Origin: an uncultured euryarchaeote
GTDB lineage: Archaea; Thermoplasmatota; Poseidoniia; Poseidoniales; Poseidoniaceae
Assembly: GCA_937897365.1 (NCBI GenBank)
Contig: CALCOP010000192.1
Location: forward strand, 1-9,104
Direction of reading: 5' to 3'
Length of the DNA: 9,104 nt
This document shows positions 6,647-9,104 of this stretch, in pieces. The first letter of the stretch is position 1. Every line of letters starts with the position of its first letter. The notes beneath the pieces are model-generated. The model had not been told where the DNA came from and did not search any database. It saw only the letters and a list, made by a program, of their open reading frames with translations. The translations under genes were made by a program, and so were the position numbers.

Positions 6647-7140
6647 CTCAGCACACCAGTAATCATATCTTCAACTGCGTCAGGATTTAATGACTTGCTT
6701 TTATTCACAACGATTGAACGACCGAGTACATTTGAACCAAGAAACGAGAACTGCATCCGCATACTCATTATCACGTGATTGCCACCACCACCACTTGCCG
6801 ATGCTAAACCTACACTCCGTTTATTGAACAGAAGTCGGAAATTCGAGGATTGAACAGAGACCCAAGCGATGAAGTTACTCAACACGGGAGGGTGTGAACC
6901 GTTATACTCAGGCGCACAAACAATCATTCCATCGCAATGCAGAATCCGCTTCATTGAGGATTGAATATCTTCGTGATTCAAATGCTGTTTTTCTGATTCG
7001 GGTGTATACATCGGTAAATCCAGTGCACACAAATCCATGACATCAACCTCATGGCCGTGTATCTCTGCTGCGGCTTTCAGTTCCATCGCCAATTTCAGGT
7101 TCTTGCCGGTGGATGCAGCCAAAATCAGTAACTTCGCCAT
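6643..7140 (-). CDS. NAD(P)H-dependent FMN reductase-like flavoprotein
   Basis: Flavodoxin-fold protein of 165 residues in the NADPH-dependent FMN reductase (SsuE/azoreductase-like) family. Strand one, AKLLILAASTGKNLKLA (2-18), gives the phosphate-binding loop for FMN. The diagnostic APEYNGSHPPVLSNFIAW (76-93) follows strand three and holds the flavin ring in this family; usual forms read PEYNGSxPxxLKNxID. A third flavin-contact loop is SASGGGGNHVIMSMR (114-128), close to the family's GxGGGRxxxxLR pattern. It would reduce FMN, quinones or similar acceptors with NAD(P)H in the cytoplasm. It is followed by pirin with a four-base overlap and preceded by the repeat protein 48 bases upstream on the same strand. 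No Shine-Dalgarno sequence precedes the ATG, and no clear TATA box was found. Confidence 0.9.
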   Translation of the reverse strand: MAKLLILAASTGKNLKLAMELKAAAEIHGHEVDVMDLCALDLPMYTPESEKQHLNHEDIQSSMKRILHCDGMIVCAPEYNGSHPPVLSNFIAWVSVQSSNFRLLFNKRSVGLASASGGGGNHVIMSMRMQFSFLGSNVLGRSIVVNKSKSLNPDAVEDMITGVLR

Positions 7141-7188
7141 GCAACGAGGAATACATCAACCTCTTTGAAGGTGTCAGTATCACTGGTT

Positions 7189-9104
7189 CTACCACTTCAT
7201 TCGATAAGCAAGCAGCAGTATTCCGATGACTGTAGGTACGATTGCAATAGCAAGTGTTGTCAATACCAATTGCCGGACCTGCTCATCAGAAGACTCCTGG
7301 GTGATAATGTCAGAGTTGTAGTTAGGGCTATCTGCACAATCAGGAGCTAAACTGTTTTCACAGGGGTCTTGGTCAGAGCCAGATGCGACGTAGTAATCCA
7401 AATCTTCAGTTTCATCACGACATCCATCGAGGTCCGAATCAGACGATAGTGAAGACTCCCAGTTCGTTTCTCCAACAGGACATGTGTCAAAGGTATCGGG
7501 CACTGAATCACCATCATCATCAAGGTCTTCTGTTGAATCAAGGCAACCATCAGTATCGTAATCATTTACTGAATCTGAAATCCATGCAAGTATTCCCTGA
7601 GGGCAGTTATCAGATGTATCCAAAATACCATCATTATCGTCATCTTTGTCTTCTGAAGATTCATCGTAACATCCGTCACCATCGTAATCGGTTGCGGGTG
7701 ATGAGATCCACTTGAGTTTCATACCATTGCAAGAGTCACTGGTGTCAAGAACAGAATCGTTGTCATCGTCGGTATCTTCGCTTGAATCTTTACACCCATC
7801 GCTGTCGTAATCATCCGGCTCTGATGAAGTCCAAGATGTTTCACCACGTGGACATGTATCCTCTGTATCAAGAACTCCATCGCCGTCATCATCGAGATCT
7901 TCAGCACTGTCCAAACATCCATCTAAATCGTGGTCAGTAGACGTGCTTGAAATCCAATTTAGGCTACCTGCAATGCAACTGTCAACACTGTTCAAGACTC
8001 CATCGTTATCATTATCCTCATCTTCAATTGAGTCTCGACATCCATCTGAATCATGGTCGTAGAGGGATGAATCCCAATTTGAACGGCCCAATGGACATTT
8101 ATCGATGACATCCGATAGACCGTCGTTATCGTCATCATTGTCCTCGGTCGAATCTCTACAACCGTCCAGATCATGGTCTGTTGCGGTCGTTGAAAGCCAT
8201 CCAAGTTCTCCTTTCTGACAATTATCGTCCAGGTCAACGACTCCATCACCGTCATCATCCAAATCTTCTGTTGAATCATTGCAGCCATCAAGATCGTAAT
8301 CTGTTGAATTATCAGATGTCCAGTTCACAACACCCTTTGGACAACCATCTTGCGAATCAATAACAAGGTCGTTATCGTCATCTAAATCTTCAGTTCCATC
8401 ATAACATCCATCTTGGTCGTAATCAGAGGACAACGAAGATATCCAGAACAATTGACCCTTTGGACACAGATCAAGTTCATCAAGAACTCCATCGTTGTCA
8501 TCATCGGGATCCTCGACCGGGTCAGTAGCATCATCATTACAACCATCTGAGTCATAATCTGTGCCTTCTACTGAAGTCCAACCAAGTAGTCCCTTCGGAC
8601 ACAAGTCACTGGGGTCAAAGACCCCATCATTATCGTCATCAGTGTCCTCGAGCAAGTCTTGACAGCCATCAGAATCGTAATCTGTTTCGTTACTTGGAGT
8701 CCAACCAGTATCGCCTTGAGGGCAAGCATCTTCGTTGTCGACCATGCCGTCGTTATCATCATCGTTATCTTCTGAATCGTCCTTACAGCCATCCCCATCA
8801 TTGTCGTTTGACTTAGTTGAAATCCAACCAAGGTCGCCCATTGCGCAAGAATCGCTGAGGTCCAAAACTCCATCGTTATCGTCGTCCAAATCTTCTTCAA
8901 AATCAGATGGAGGGTGGTATTGGTCTAAGCAACCATCTCCATCGTAGTCTGAAAAACCAAGTGGAGCTAAATCTTGTGGCCAGGTATGAATACCTCTTGG
9001 GCAAGAATCTTGAGAATCAGGAACCCAGTCATTATCGTCGTCCAAGTCTTCAGTAGCGTCTCGGCAGCCGTCTCCGTCATGGTCTTCAGGAGAGGCATCA
9101 CCAG
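7189..9104 (-). CDS. Membrane-anchored surface protein with thrombospondin type 3-like Asp-rich repeats, 5' end beyond right edge
   Basis: The frame stays open to the right edge (637 residues seen), so the true start and any signal peptide lie outside. A TTG at 9045 lies inside a repeat and is not a credible start. The visible part is a run of 13 complete units of about 40 residues and part of another, each built as EDxDDDNDGVxDxxDxC, then PxG, a Trp, a Ser/Thr-rich stretch, and DYDxDGCxD. The Asp spacing (DxDxDG) is that of thrombospondin type 3 calcium loops. The array ends near DETEDLDYY. A short Ser/Asp/Cys linker follows, then one membrane helix (about VLTTLAIAIVPTVIGILLLAY) and the basic end RMKW. 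This is a stop-transfer anchor that puts the repeats outside the cell. Calcium binding is expected from the motif. A role in adhesion, a surface layer or attachment to particles is inference. Confidence 0.9.
   Translation of the reverse strand, partial: GDASPEDHDGDGCRDATEDLDDDNDWVPDSQDSCPRGIHTWPQDLAPLGFSDYDGDGCLDQYHPPSDFEEDLDDDNDGVLDLSDSCAMGDLGWISTKSNDNDGDGCKDDSEDNDDDNDGMVDNEDACPQGDTGWTPSNETDYDSDGCQDLLEDTDDDNDGVFDPSDLCPKGLLGWTSVEGTDYDSDGCNDDATDPVEDPDDDNDGVLDELDLCPKGQLFWISSLSSDYDQDGCYDGTEDLDDDNDLVIDSQDGCPKGVVNWTSDNSTDYDLDGCNDSTEDLDDDGDGVVDLDDNCQKGELGWLSTTATDHDLDGCRDSTEDNDDDNDGLSDVIDKCPLGRSNWDSSLYDHDSDGCRDSIEDEDNDNDGVLNSVDSCIAGSLNWISSTSTDHDLDGCLDSAEDLDDDGDGVLDTEDTCPRGETSWTSSEPDDYDSDGCKDSSEDTDDDNDSVLDTSDSCNGMKLKWISSPATDYDGDGCYDESSEDKDDDNDGILDTSDNCPQGILAWISDSVNDYDTDGCLDSTEDLDDDGDSVPDTFDTCPVGETNWESSLSSDSDLDGCRDETEDLDYYVASGSDQDPCENSLAPDCADSPNYNSDIITQESSDEQVRQLVLTTLAIAIVPTVIGILLLAYRMKW
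7390..9102 (-). repeat. Tandem array of 13 TSP3-like protein repeats, about 120-126 bases each
   Basis: Units recur at about 120-126 bases, but the copies differ by many silent and replacement changes, so the repetition is clear in protein and blurred in DNA. Each unit has two Cys about 20 residues apart (after DxxD and in DGC). Most have CPxG after the first Cys and a Trp six or seven residues on. Variants: the unit nearest the right edge has a longer spacer, with TWPQDLAPLGF and DQYHPPSDF; others read CAMG, CIAG or CNGM in place of CPxG. NDG and GDG alternate in the central calcium loop. Confidence 0.88.

Noticed and set aside
7992..8291. Minus-strand open frame of 99 codons inside the repeat gene, rich in Met and Thr
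   Set aside because: Shadow frame of the Asp-rich repeats (GAT-GAT-GAC read out of phase gives Met/Thr/Ile runs); several like it recur at the repeat period.
7390..9102. CRISPR array or DNA satellite from the regular 120-base period
   Set aside because: The period follows protein repeats in a single open frame. Copies differ at many silent sites, and there are no exact repeats with unique spacers.

Overview
The window most likely comes from a marine euryarchaeon of the Marine Group II (Poseidoniales) type, in a genome of moderate GC. This is an inference from gene content. Archaeal markers are a Nob1-type PIN/zinc-ribbon endonuclease, a tRNA-Glu gene, a TATA-like box about 27 bases from a start codon that has no Shine-Dalgarno sequence, and oligo-T stops. 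A long, very acidic, calcium-binding type surface protein on a C-terminal membrane anchor and a very large FtsX-type permease also fit marine euryarchaea. No phage, insertion sequence, CRISPR array or plasmid gene is visible.

Layout. Bases 1-3609 (minus strand) hold an ABC exporter of the MacB/LolD kind: an ATPase, then a very large FtsX-family permease whose GTG start overlaps the ATPase stop. The permease runs off the left edge. Its reading frame is open over all 2,914 bases, so the many short open frames there on both strands are shadows. A 69-base divergent spacer separates the ATPase from a small ubiquitin-fold sulfur carrier (MoaD/ThiS/SAMP-like, ending in Gly-Gly) on the plus strand, followed by a TatA-type twin-arginine translocase subunit. 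The TatA gene converges, one base apart, on the Nob1-like nuclease gene (minus strand). Divergent from the nuclease is a DedA/YqaA-like membrane protein (plus strand), then tRNA-Glu(UUC) with an encoded CCA.

Bases 5801-9104 are one minus-strand cluster, in transcription order: a thrombospondin-type-3 repeat surface protein (5' end beyond the right edge), an NAD(P)H-dependent FMN reductase-like flavoprotein, and a pirin. The last two overlap by four bases. A hairpin plus T-tract lies just downstream of the pirin gene.

Together the genes look like chromosomal housekeeping and cell-envelope functions: export (ABC exporter, Tat), rRNA maturation (Nob1), translation (tRNA), membrane upkeep (DedA), redox (flavoprotein and pirin) and a large calcium-binding type surface protein. 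I see no convincing new multi-gene system. The parts most worth a second look are the 13-unit Asp-rich repeat protein, the very large extracytoplasmic region of the permease, and the compact two-way promoter between the ABC exporter and the sulfur carrier.
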